Origin: a bacterium UBP11_UBA4055
Lineage (GTDB): Bacteria > UBA4055
DNA length: 64,000 nt
Assembly (NCBI GenBank): GCA_002382735.1
Contig: DFZN01000039.1
Location: 5,674-69,673, forward strand
Reading direction: 5' to 3'
Shown here in pieces: positions 24,988 to 33,759 of this stretch. Position numbers and translations under genes: made by a program. The number at the start of each line of letters is the position of its first letter. The stretch's first letter is position 1. Under the pieces are notes generated by a model, which saw nothing but the letters and a program-made list of their open reading frames with translations, did no database searches and was not told the DNA's origin.

Positions 24988-27690
24988 TTAATGCGCGTCA
25001 AGCCAATTGTCGCCGATCCCGACATTGACATCCAGCGGGACTGAGAGCTCGACTATATTCTCCATTTCATGCCTGATGAAATCAGCGAACTTTAGAGCGG
25101 CATCCTCTCTGACCTCGAATACAAGCTCGTCATGTATCTGAAGCAGCATGCGGGCATCGTAGCCGTTCAGCTTTGAGTTTATTTTGATCATCGCCATTTT
25201 GATTATGTCCGCCGATGTGCCCTGAATAGGCGCGTTCACGGCCGCTCTTACCGCCGCGCTTTTTATATTCTTGTTAGACGACCTTATTTCAGGTATCTCG
25301 CGCCGGCGTCCGAACAGGGTCTTAACATACCCGTACTGCTCAATAAAAAGCGTGGTGTCGTCAATGTATTCCTTGATCTTTTTAAACTGGCTGAAATAGA
25401 GGTCTATGAAATCGGACGCCTCCTGATAACTGATGCCCATGTCTTCGCTCAGCCCGAACTTCGATTTCCCGTAAAGCACCGCAAAATTCGCGGTCTTGGC
25501 TCTGGATCGCATTTCTCTCGTGACCTCTTCGACCGGCACGCCGAACAGCTTTGAAGCCGTAGCGGAATGAATATCCAGCCCCTTTGCAAAAGCTTCGGTC
25601 AGATTTTCATCCCTGCAGAAATGCGCGAGTATCCTCAGTTCGATCTGGGAATAGTCCGCCGAGACGAGCCTGTAGCCTTTCTCGGGAACAAAAGCTGTCC
25701 TGATCTTTTCACCGAGCTCGTTCTTGATCGGAATGCTCTGGAGGTTCGGGTTCGCCGATGAAAGCCTGCCTGTAGTCGCCATGTACTGCAAAAAAGATGT
25801 GTGTATCCTTCCAGTAGGCTCGTAAATATATTTGATCAGACCGGACGCATAAGTGTTGTTCAGCTTTGAAAGTTCCCTGTATTTAAGAAGAAGTTCCGCT
25901 ATCGGAGCTCCGTCGTAGGCAAGCTTTTTGAGCACTGCGTGATCGGTCGAGTAAGCTCCGCTCGTTCCCTTTCTTCCGCCCTTTAAGCCCAGCTTGTCGA
26001 AAAGAACCTCGCTAAGCTGCTTGGGAGAATCCAGATTGAATTCCTCTCCCGCCATCAGCCGGATATTCTTTTTAAGCTCCTCCGCGCCCGAGGCCATCTC
26101 TTCGGATATCTTTTCAAGCACCTGCCTGTCGATCCTTACGCCGTTCCTCTCCGTCTCGAACAGCACTTTTGAAAGCGGGATCTCCATTTCATCATATATT
26201 TTCTCGACATCGTCATTGACCGAAAGATCCTCTTTGAGCTTAAAATAACTCCTGAACATCACTTCAGCTTTCTCGCAGCGGTAAATTCCCTTTTCTTGAG
26301 CTCCTTCTTTTTCGTCAAGCATATAATGGTTAAGATAATTTCTGGCGATCTGGCTTGTTTCATGATTGGTCGTGCCTGTTCTGACAATGAAGTCAGCTAT
26401 AAGAATGTCGAATATTTTACATTTCACCTCTATTCCGTAATTCTTCAGAGCATGCATAGTTCTCTTTATGTCGTGCCCGATGAAAGTAAGGCCGCCGTCC
26501 TCAAAAACGACCCTGAAACTTTCCAGAAATTTTCCGACAGCATCCGGACTTTCTTCTTCGAAAAGGCTCAGCTGCACATCTTTGGCAAAAAATTCGTCGC
26601 TGACATAGAAAGCCTCATGCTCTTTTGCGCATAAAGCGACGCCTGTAATTTTGAGTTCGTACAGAAATTCGCCTTCGATATCAAAGTGAGCCGCGAACCT
26701 GCCTGATTTTTTTATTCTTTTGATCAGATCCTCTTCCGACTTTTTATCGCCGACAGGAATAAAGCTGAAACTTTCGGGATCGAACTTGTCACCTTTCGTC
26801 CTTTCAGCCGCAACGCCCTGCTTCTTCTCAAGGTATTCGAGCAGCCTTTTCATGTTCAGTTTGTAAAAATAGTCGGCCAGCTTTTCGAAATCGTAGCTCT
26901 TTATGCGCAGTTTTTCCTCATCGAGCACTACCTCGAGATCTGTCTTAAGCGCTACGAGCTCTGACGAGATCTTCACGATGTCTCTGCTGTTCTTAAGCGA
27001 TTCGCGAACCGCGTTCCCTCCGACATTTTCGATATTCTCGTATATCTTTTCGATCGTTCCGTACTCCTGAAGCAGCTTTACGGCCGTCTTCTTCCCCACT
27101 TTCGGAACTCCCGGAATGTTATCGGACGAGTCGCCGGTCAGGGTGAGAAAATCTTTTATCTGCTCAGGATAGAGCTCGAATTTGTTCTTAACGCCTTCTC
27201 TGTCGTATATCGTCTGATCCTTCGGATCGTATATCAGAACATCTTCATTTACAAGCTGAGCGAGATCTTTATCCGAAGAATAAATAAACACTTTGAATCC
27301 GAGCTCAGGCGCTTTTTTGCTTATGGCACCTATCAGATCATCAGCCTCAAATCTCTCCATCGCTATAGTTTCTATGCCTGTTGCGGCTATCATCTCCATG
27401 AGAAGCGGAAGCTGATTCCTAAGCTCGTCAGGCATTTTTTCACGCGTTGCCTTATATTCCGGATACATATTGTGTCTGAAAGTTGGCGCGGCAGTATCGA
27501 GCACGACTGCCATATATTCGGGAGCTTCGTTTTCGATGAGGCTGAAAAATGACGAGAAGAAGCCGTAAAGCGCCGAGACATTGAATCCCTCTTTGGTAAT
27601 GAGAGGCTTAGCCCCGAAAGCGTAAAAAGCCCTGTAAATAAGTCCGTAACCGTCTATCAGATATAATTTTTTCTCTTTTGTACCGTTCAA
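24988..27690 (-). CDS. polA: DNA polymerase I
   Basis: 900 residues from a TTG start with AGAGGGA upstream. Residues 1-290 are the 5'-3' nuclease (LIDGYGLIYRAFYA; ADDLIGA; YSSDKDLAQLV; LTGDSSDNIPGVPKVGKKTA). About 300-500 is the 3'-5' exonuclease fold, but only the first motif survives (Asp337, Glu339). The position of E. coli Asp424 is Thr411 and that of Asp501 is Lys474, so proofreading is probably lost. The polymerase part has motif A DYSQIELRILAH near 670, motif B RSRAKTANFAVLYG near 735 and motif C QIHDELVFEV near 850, all intact. It repairs gaps and removes Okazaki primers. Confidence 0.96.
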   Translation of the reverse strand: MNGTKEKKLYLIDGYGLIYRAFYAFGAKPLITKEGFNVSALYGFFSSFFSLIENEAPEYMAVVLDTAAPTFRHNMYPEYKATREKMPDELRNQLPLLMEMIAATGIETIAMERFEADDLIGAISKKAPELGFKVFIYSSDKDLAQLVNEDVLIYDPKDQTIYDREGVKNKFELYPEQIKDFLTLTGDSSDNIPGVPKVGKKTAVKLLQEYGTIEKIYENIENVGGNAVRESLKNSRDIVKISSELVALKTDLEVVLDEEKLRIKSYDFEKLADYFYKLNMKRLLEYLEKKQGVAAERTKGDKFDPESFSFIPVGDKKSEEDLIKRIKKSGRFAAHFDIEGEFLYELKITGVALCAKEHEAFYVSDEFFAKDVQLSLFEEESPDAVGKFLESFRVVFEDGGLTFIGHDIKRTMHALKNYGIEVKCKIFDILIADFIVRTGTTNHETSQIARNYLNHYMLDEKEGAQEKGIYRCEKAEVMFRSYFKLKEDLSVNDDVEKIYDEMEIPLSKVLFETERNGVRIDRQVLEKISEEMASGAEELKKNIRLMAGEEFNLDSPKQLSEVLFDKLGLKGGRKGTSGAYSTDHAVLKKLAYDGAPIAELLLKYRELSKLNNTYASGLIKYIYEPTGRIHTSFLQYMATTGRLSSANPNLQSIPIKNELGEKIRTAFVPEKGYRLVSADYSQIELRILAHFCRDENLTEAFAKGLDIHSATASKLFGVPVEEVTREMRSRAKTANFAVLYGKSKFGLSEDMGISYQEASDFIDLYFSQFKKIKEYIDDTTLFIEQYGYVKTLFGRRREIPEIRSSNKNIKSAAVRAAVNAPIQGTSADIIKMAMIKINSKLNGYDARMLLQIHDELVFEVREDAALKFADFIRHEMENIVELSVPLDVNVGIGDNWLDAH

Positions 27691-27878
27691 AATCAGTTCC
27701 CTCTTTTAATAATCCAAAAAATAAGATTTATCGACCTCAATTGCAAACAAATTCATACCTTAATTTCTGCATTTCGTCATAACAAAACGCGATCTTTAGC
27801 ATTATTATCTTTATTGATCATGAGAAATGGGTTATATTGGCACTGTTAAAAAATATAATTAAATCAGTAGGAGATCAA

Positions 27879-30467
27879 ATGAATAGAATAATGTTAATAC
27901 TGGCTATGATAGTCTCAGTTGCCCTGAACGCTCAGGATATGCTGAACAAGACCCTGCCCAACGGTATGGAAGTCGTAGTCAAAAAGAACACAAGCAATTC
28001 ATCGGTCGGATTCTTCATGTTCGTGAAAACAGGATCCATACATGAAGACGAGTATATCGGAAAAGGCCTTTCCCACTACCTTGAGCACATAGTTTCAGGT
28101 GGATCGACAAAAAACCATACGGAAAAATGGCATCAGGATAAGAGAAAAGAGTACGGCGCAATAACTAATGCCTATACGACTTTCGGAGCAACGGTTTACT
28201 ACATGCAGGCAGACAAGCAGTACGCGGACTCGTGCCTCTACCTTCTCACTGACAATGTAATGAACTGCTCGTTCGATCCCGGTGAAGTCACAAGGGAAAA
28301 AGATGTCATAGTAAAGGAATTCGTTTATAGGGTCGCTTCACCTATGGCCAGGCTTTACAACGGAATGAGAGCCTCAACATATCTGACCTCGAATGTAAAA
28401 AACGAGGTTATCGGGGAGATAGAGCTTTTCAAGCAGAATACCCGCGAGGATATGATGGACTATTATAACAAAAGGTATATGCCTAACAATATGGTCTTCG
28501 TGGTCGTAGGAGATGTAGAGCCCGCGGAAATGATGCAGAAGGTCGAGAACACTTTCAAAGACTATAAAAGAGGCGTGTTGGTGCCTGTTTATCTGCCGGA
28601 AGAATCGATCAGGCCCGGGAATATAAAATATGTTGAGGAATTTGAGATACAGCAGCCGAGGGCGTTCATCACCAAGCTTATACCGAAAGCTGCCCATGAC
28701 GACTTCGTAGCGATCTCTATGGCGACATCGATACTCTTTGAAAAGAGGAATTCACCCGTTCAGTACGCACTTGTCGAGGAAGAAAAAGCAGTGAACTGGA
28801 TATACGGCTATTTCAACGACGGCGGCCATTTTCCCGAACCTATGGTCCAGATCGCTTTCGAGACAAAAGAATCAAAAACGCTTGATAATGTAGTGAAAAG
28901 AATAGACGAGATAATTGCTCAGACCGCTCAAAAAGGAATCACGCAGAAGCAGATCGACGAGGTTATCTCAAGAGAAAAGGCGCAGAAAATATTAAGAACT
29001 CCGGATTCAGACAGAGAGGCACAGCAGATAGGCTGGAACATGATAGTTTACGGTGTGCCCGATATGTTCGATATTCAGATGGAGCAGTATGAAAAACTTA
29101 CCCCCGAAAAAGTCAATGCGGCGATAAAAAAATATTTCGTAGCCGATAACAGAGTGATCTATTACGGCGTTCCGACAGGCGAAAAGTCAAAGATAGAAGA
29201 AAGCGGCAGCGAGATCGTAAAGACCGAAGTCGAGAAGATCTCAGATAAGGATTTGACCCTTCTTTTTAAACAGAATACGACCGACCCCGTGATACAGGGT
29301 GAGATATTCATTCCGGTTTCTTCCGATTATGAGACTCTTGAAAATGTCGGCACTTTCCAGTTCGTTACAGAGATGCTCCTTTCAGGCGGAACGAAAAAAT
29401 ATTCGTCCATGGACCTCAGCTCATGGCTGGAAGATCACGCGGTCAGGCTGAGGGCTCAGGCAGGACCTACGGGGCTTAACATCAGTTTTAAATGTATAAA
29501 AGAAGATTATAAAGAGCTGTCCGAGAGGATATACAGCATGTTCAACGAACCCGTGTTTGACGAAAAGGAGCTTCTGCTCGCAAAAGAAAGAGCTGACGCA
29601 GACTACAAGAGAGAATTGAGCGAGCCTGATCACGAATACTCAGAATTCAGGTCCGCCATACTTTATAAAGGACAGAAATCAGGCCTGAGCTCAAAAGAGA
29701 GGAACGATATTATCCAGAGCCTGACGAGAGACAAGGTCAGCGGTATATATAAAAAATATTTTAAGGCTGAGAGCATGATCGTTACCCTTTTCGGTGACCT
29801 GAAAAGAGATGAAGCAGTATCATACGCGAACGAGCTCTGGAAAAAAGTTCCAAAAGGAAAGATCCCGGGAGATAGAACTCCGATAGTTGTACCGAAGATC
29901 AGCGATACATTTGTAAACGAGTGCGAGTTCGAACAGGTCAATGTTGAGATCAACTTTACTGCGCCTCTGCAGGGTGATCCCGATTATTTCGCTATGACCG
30001 CGCTTAACCAGGTAATGTCGAACGGTTTTTCCGGCAGGCTTCTCAAAGCCACCAGGGTTGATAACGATCTTGTTTATTCGGCATATTCATACTATGCAGC
30101 CACAAAAGATTACGCTTTCTACAGAATAGTCGCACAGACTTCTCTTGATAAAAAAGACAGGCTTGTCGAAGTTCTCAAGAACGAGGTTCAAAAGATCCTT
30201 AGCGGCGATATTTCCCAGCAGGAGATCGACATATCCGTTGAATCCTACGCGAAAATGCTGGACAGTTATTTTACGGATAATCAGCTAGTAGGCACTATGA
30301 CCAGATATGAGTCAATGGGCCTGGGCTACAATTTCCTTAAAGAATCGCTGGCTGACCTTAAAAAGGTTACGCCTGATATGATAAAAACTGTAGCAGACAA
30401 ATATCTTAACGACGCGGCTGTGTTCATTTCGCAGCCTTCGCCTGATGTAAAACGGGTTGTTGAGTAA
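27879..30467 (+). CDS. Secreted M16-family zinc metallopeptidase
   Basis: 862 residues from the ATG at 27879 (TAGGAGATCAA upstream; the earlier in-frame start adds a poor leader). A signal peptide covers residues 1-18 (ending LNA). The inverted zinc motif HYLEH gives His66, Glu69 and His70, with Glu147 in VIVKEFVYR as third ligand 77 residues later. Four M16 half-domains are present; the second pair lacks the zinc motif, as usual. The protein should degrade peptides in the periplasm or outside the cell. It stands alone, ending at a bidirectional terminator shared with the convergent surface-protein gene. Confidence 0.92.
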   Translation: MNRIMLILAMIVSVALNAQDMLNKTLPNGMEVVVKKNTSNSSVGFFMFVKTGSIHEDEYIGKGLSHYLEHIVSGGSTKNHTEKWHQDKRKEYGAITNAYTTFGATVYYMQADKQYADSCLYLLTDNVMNCSFDPGEVTREKDVIVKEFVYRVASPMARLYNGMRASTYLTSNVKNEVIGEIELFKQNTREDMMDYYNKRYMPNNMVFVVVGDVEPAEMMQKVENTFKDYKRGVLVPVYLPEESIRPGNIKYVEEFEIQQPRAFITKLIPKAAHDDFVAISMATSILFEKRNSPVQYALVEEEKAVNWIYGYFNDGGHFPEPMVQIAFETKESKTLDNVVKRIDEIIAQTAQKGITQKQIDEVISREKAQKILRTPDSDREAQQIGWNMIVYGVPDMFDIQMEQYEKLTPEKVNAAIKKYFVADNRVIYYGVPTGEKSKIEESGSEIVKTEVEKISDKDLTLLFKQNTTDPVIQGEIFIPVSSDYETLENVGTFQFVTEMLLSGGTKKYSSMDLSSWLEDHAVRLRAQAGPTGLNISFKCIKEDYKELSERIYSMFNEPVFDEKELLLAKERADADYKRELSEPDHEYSEFRSAILYKGQKSGLSSKERNDIIQSLTRDKVSGIYKKYFKAESMIVTLFGDLKRDEAVSYANELWKKVPKGKIPGDRTPIVVPKISDTFVNECEFEQVNVEINFTAPLQGDPDYFAMTALNQVMSNGFSGRLLKATRVDNDLVYSAYSYYAATKDYAFYRIVAQTSLDKKDRLVEVLKNEVQKILSGDISQQEIDISVESYAKMLDSYFTDNQLVGTMTRYESMGLGYNFLKESLADLKKVTPDMIKTVADKYLNDAAVFISQPSPDVKRVVE

Positions 30468-30470
30468 AAC

Positions 30471-30505
30471 AAAAAAGGGCGGTCAAGTTGAACCGCCCTT
30501 TTTTT
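30471..30505. terminator. Bidirectional intrinsic terminator
   Basis: GGGCGGT (30477-30483) pairs with ACCGCCC (30492-30498); six As precede and seven Ts follow, so it works on both strands. It separates the convergent M16 peptidase and GLUG-protein genes. Confidence 0.93.
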
Positions 30506-30519
30506 ATCTTTAACTTAGA

Positions 30520-33477
30520 CTATCTGCTGCTGATGCCGTTTATATTTATTGTCTTCGCGGCGATCACTTTTGTATCATTTATTGCGGTAACATAGTAGAA
30601 CATTTTTGTTCCTGTTAACGGACATGTCCACTGCTCTCCCGCAAAGACACCGGATCCATTAAGAGTAAATGTGCCGTAAGGATCAGCCGATGAATAGACT
30701 ATGTACCCGGCCGCGTCTGCAACAGGATCCCATGTTATGATCACATCTGTTCCGACTATGCTGAGAGCAAGATTGGCAGGAGCTTCAACAGGAAGTCTGT
30801 ATTCCCAGTTAAGGTACGGAAAACCGCTGTTGAGACTGGTGTGCATATTCCAGTAATCGTTCGTTCCGTTCGCGGATTCTCCGTAGAAATCCCAGCCTGC
30901 GCTAGTGAAAGTGCTCATAGTGCTCATTTCGGCGATTGAAAGACCAGTTGCAGTACCGGAAGTGGATGTCTGTCCCGATGTTTCCGTATTCCAGAAATTT
31001 CCGGTCATATTACCGCTCGAGAAAGACCCTAGGAAACCTTTGGATGTAGTTGCGCTTCCTTCCCATGTTACTGAACCTGTTGAATAATTATTGGTGAGAC
31101 TACCTCCTCCAAGAGATCCTGCGAAACCTGCGTTGACAGTGCTCGTGCTCCCGGTCATCCTGATAACATTTACAGTACTGTAGCAGTTGTTAACATCAGC
31201 ATTGCTTGAAACATATCCTACAAATCCTCCGATATAACCGAACGATCTTATTGAACCTGTTGAATAGCAGTTCGTAATAACTCCGTTTGTATATCCTGAA
31301 ATTGTGCCTGAATAATTATAACCGTTGGCATCAATGTCCTTCAAACCCAGATCTTTAATAACTGAACCGGTGTATGCTACGCCGAAAAGTCCCGTATAAT
31401 TTGTCGTCCTGCTATAATATAAATTCGAGATTATATGTTCACCCCCGTCATAATTACCTGTAAAGTAGGGAGATGAAGTTCCTATCGGCAGCCAGCCGGC
31501 ACCTGCATTCCATGTCAATGTCTCGCTTGCATCAATGTCAGCAGTCTGAAGGAAATTATAGCTCAGGAAATTCCTGACCGCATCGAGTTGAGTCAGATTA
31601 GATACAAGGAAAGGCTCGTCCGTAGTTCCGATACCGCCCGCGAAAGGCGAAGGATTGTGCGTAATTCCTTCCCATGAAAGGAAAGGATATCCGCTGTTCT
31701 CAACTGCGTTAATACCCCAGATGTCTTCTACTCCGTTAACAGATTCGTTCTGGAAATCCCAGGTAGCATTTGTGAATATGCTCAATGTTCTCATTTGATC
31801 CTTCGTTAAACCGGTCGCAGTTCCCGCTGTTGCAGTCTGACCTGAAGTATCGATATTCCAGAAATTCCCTGTCATTGTAGTTCCGGCACCGACGGCTCCT
31901 ACAAAGCCTTTATTTGTCGGATCTGTAGCACCTTCATAATGAACTCCGCCTGTAGAGTAGCAGTTCGTGATCTGGCTGGAGTACAATCTGCCGCAGAATG
32001 CACCTATATTGAGTGTCTCTGTTCCGCCTGTGAGTCTGGTTACTTCTACATCAGCATAACAGTCATGAATATCACTGCCCGTATAACCATAACCGACAAA
32101 TCCGCCTGTCCAGCCTCCTGTCGATGAGTAAACCGCCCCCTTGGAAAAACAGTTATTAACGGTGCCTCTGCTGTAACCTGCCAATCCCCCGGTATATGAT
32201 CCTCCGGTAAAGTTTATGTTTACAAGGCCGATATCTTTTATCTCGCTCCCTGCGTTTGTTATTCCTAAAAGACCGTTGTATGATGAACCTGATCTGTTTA
32301 TGTAAAGATTAGAAACTGTATGTCCGTCTCCGTTATATTTTCCGGCAAAATTGTTGATCGGCAGCCAGCCTGCTCCGCTGTTCCATGTAGATGTAGCCGA
32401 GGCATCAATGTCAGCAATTTGTATGAAGTGTGCTGAAAGGTAATATCTTACCGCGTTGAGCTGATCGAGAGTTGCGATCTGATATGGATTAGCTTCAGTG
32501 CCTGCTCCGTCAGCGAAAGCATTCGCCACATCGTTGATCGTGTACTGCGTAGCGGCATCGATAGTGTATGTAGCTGTTCTCGGCGAGTCTGCAGTATTGA
32601 AAACAGCTCCGTCAACTTCGACCCACCCAAGCGTTTTAGGTTCCTCCTCAATGATTATTCCTTCTTCCTCAACAAGCTCCGCGATCTCTCTGTCAAGATG
32701 TTTTGATACGGTTTTTTCTTTCAAGCTGACCTTTCTGATGCCCGAATTCGTATCGTCAGCATCCGAGCTTTTAGATGTCTCATATTTCCAGACTTTCAGA
32801 TTCGCAAGAATGTTCCCGTTATCCTCATTTGAAAGCCAGCTCGTTGTAACCTGACGCGTTCCTGAAAAAGCGTTGGAGGTCTGTACATTCCATTTTCTCC
32901 ATATACCCTCCGAACCGTAAAGAACGACTTCGCTGCCGTCACCTGTGTAGCGGTAAACTGTCACAGTACCCAAATTACCGGTTCCGGTGCTCATCGAATA
33001 ACCTATTCCCCCAAAGGTGTTTGAACCTGTCCCTACAACTCTTGCAGTTTTCGTGGTACCAACAATGTAGCCGACAGTTGATTCTCCGGTTACTTCCGCT
33101 GTCGTCGCAAGCTCGAAAGTGCTTGTTCCGGTTAGAACATTCCCTTTCGTGAACGCGATATTGTTCGTCAGAACAAAACTATTCGTGTTGTTGGCAATAA
33201 GAACATTCCCGGACGGCTTGTTTATGGCGACGTTCGGAAAAGTGTAAATATTGGTAACCGTATCCTGTGCCGATCCGACAAAACTTACCTTTGAAGTAGT
33301 AAGGAAATCAATAGTTCCAAGTTTTTCGCCGTCTTTGGCAAGTGTATTCTTTAAATTACCGTAAACATTCACATTCACATTCCCGAAAGATACTCTCGCA
33401 TTGGGTCCGATAGTTATTCCTGCTGAATGTGCAAAGCTGAATAAAGCCAGCAGCATTATCAGCAAACTTCTCTTCAT
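30520..33477 (-). CDS. Large secreted GLUG-repeat surface protein
   Basis: 985 residues from the ATG at 33477, where GGAGGG is four bases upstream and a clear signal peptide begins (ends AHSA); a longer frame to 33558 only picks up debris of the neighbouring pseudogene. Residues up to about 230 are beta-rich. Two long repeats then start near 332 and 624, each opening with a LDQLNAVR / LTQLDAVR helix and a TADIDAS...W..GAGWLPI segment, followed by GLUG motifs (GGFVGY, NNCYSTG). The C-terminal 90 residues resemble a fibronectin III domain (ITWDPVADAAGYIVYSS). Likely an adhesin; no anchoring signal is recognised. Confidence 0.85.
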   Translation of the reverse strand: MKRSLLIMLLALFSFAHSAGITIGPNARVSFGNVNVNVYGNLKNTLAKDGEKLGTIDFLTTSKVSFVGSAQDTVTNIYTFPNVAINKPSGNVLIANNTNSFVLTNNIAFTKGNVLTGTSTFELATTAEVTGESTVGYIVGTTKTARVVGTGSNTFGGIGYSMSTGTGNLGTVTVYRYTGDGSEVVLYGSEGIWRKWNVQTSNAFSGTRQVTTSWLSNEDNGNILANLKVWKYETSKSSDADDTNSGIRKVSLKEKTVSKHLDREIAELVEEEGIIIEEEPKTLGWVEVDGAVFNTADSPRTATYTIDAATQYTINDVANAFADGAGTEANPYQIATLDQLNAVRYYLSAHFIQIADIDASATSTWNSGAGWLPINNFAGKYNGDGHTVSNLYINRSGSSYNGLLGITNAGSEIKDIGLVNINFTGGSYTGGLAGYSRGTVNNCFSKGAVYSSTGGWTGGFVGYGYTGSDIHDCYADVEVTRLTGGTETLNIGAFCGRLYSSQITNCYSTGGVHYEGATDPTNKGFVGAVGAGTTMTGNFWNIDTSGQTATAGTATGLTKDQMRTLSIFTNATWDFQNESVNGVEDIWGINAVENSGYPFLSWEGITHNPSPFAGGIGTTDEPFLVSNLTQLDAVRNFLSYNFLQTADIDASETLTWNAGAGWLPIGTSSPYFTGNYDGGEHIISNLYYSRTTNYTGLFGVAYTGSVIKDLGLKDIDANGYNYSGTISGYTNGVITNCYSTGSIRSFGYIGGFVGYVSSNADVNNCYSTVNVIRMTGSTSTVNAGFAGSLGGGSLTNNYSTGSVTWEGSATTSKGFLGSFSSGNMTGNFWNTETSGQTSTSGTATGLSIAEMSTMSTFTSAGWDFYGESANGTNDYWNMHTSLNSGFPYLNWEYRLPVEAPANLALSIVGTDVIITWDPVADAAGYIVYSSADPYGTFTLNGSGVFAGEQWTCPLTGTKMFYYVTAINDTKVIAAKTININGISSR

Positions 33478-33480
33478 ATA

Positions 33481-33742
33481 ACCCTCCGTAAAAACTTTGT
33501 TTTGTGATTTCTCGCCTTTAGCTGCATTAGTTGTTACACTGAATGTCCTAGACATCATTCTGAATATGAGCTCTGATCCCGTCTGAGCTAATCATCATCA
33601 AAGTATCACCCTTGTTCATGATTCGTAAACCGTCAGTCGAAACATCAAAAACCTTATTGTTCGATGCGTCTTTTACTTCAAAAAGCGTTTCTGCTTTGAT
33701 TACAGTGGAAAATAGCATGATTATTATCAAAGATATCTTCAT
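33481..33742 (-). pseudogene. Truncated, frameshifted member of the LFEVKDASNN family
   Basis: The ATG at 33742 has GGAG upstream and encodes a signal peptide followed by ETLFEVKDASNNKVFDVSTDGLRIMN, the N-terminal domain of the two following intact paralogues. The frame stops after RAHIQNDV, but a one-base shift continues as SRTFSVTT, matching SRTFSITT in the paralogues. After that the family sequence ends at the GLUG gene's ribosome site. So the gene has both a frameshift and a loss of everything past about residue 70. Confidence 0.8.
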
Positions 33743-33759
33743 AACACACTCCATTATGC

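Noticed and set aside
24810..25031. 73-codon minus-strand frame across the duplication scar and the polA end
   Set aside because: Its translation follows no family and overlaps polA in another frame; it arises from the repeat copy.
33478..33558. Longer start for the GLUG protein
   Set aside because: The extra residues (SRTFSVTT...) belong to the adjacent pseudogene and would hide the signal peptide at 33477.
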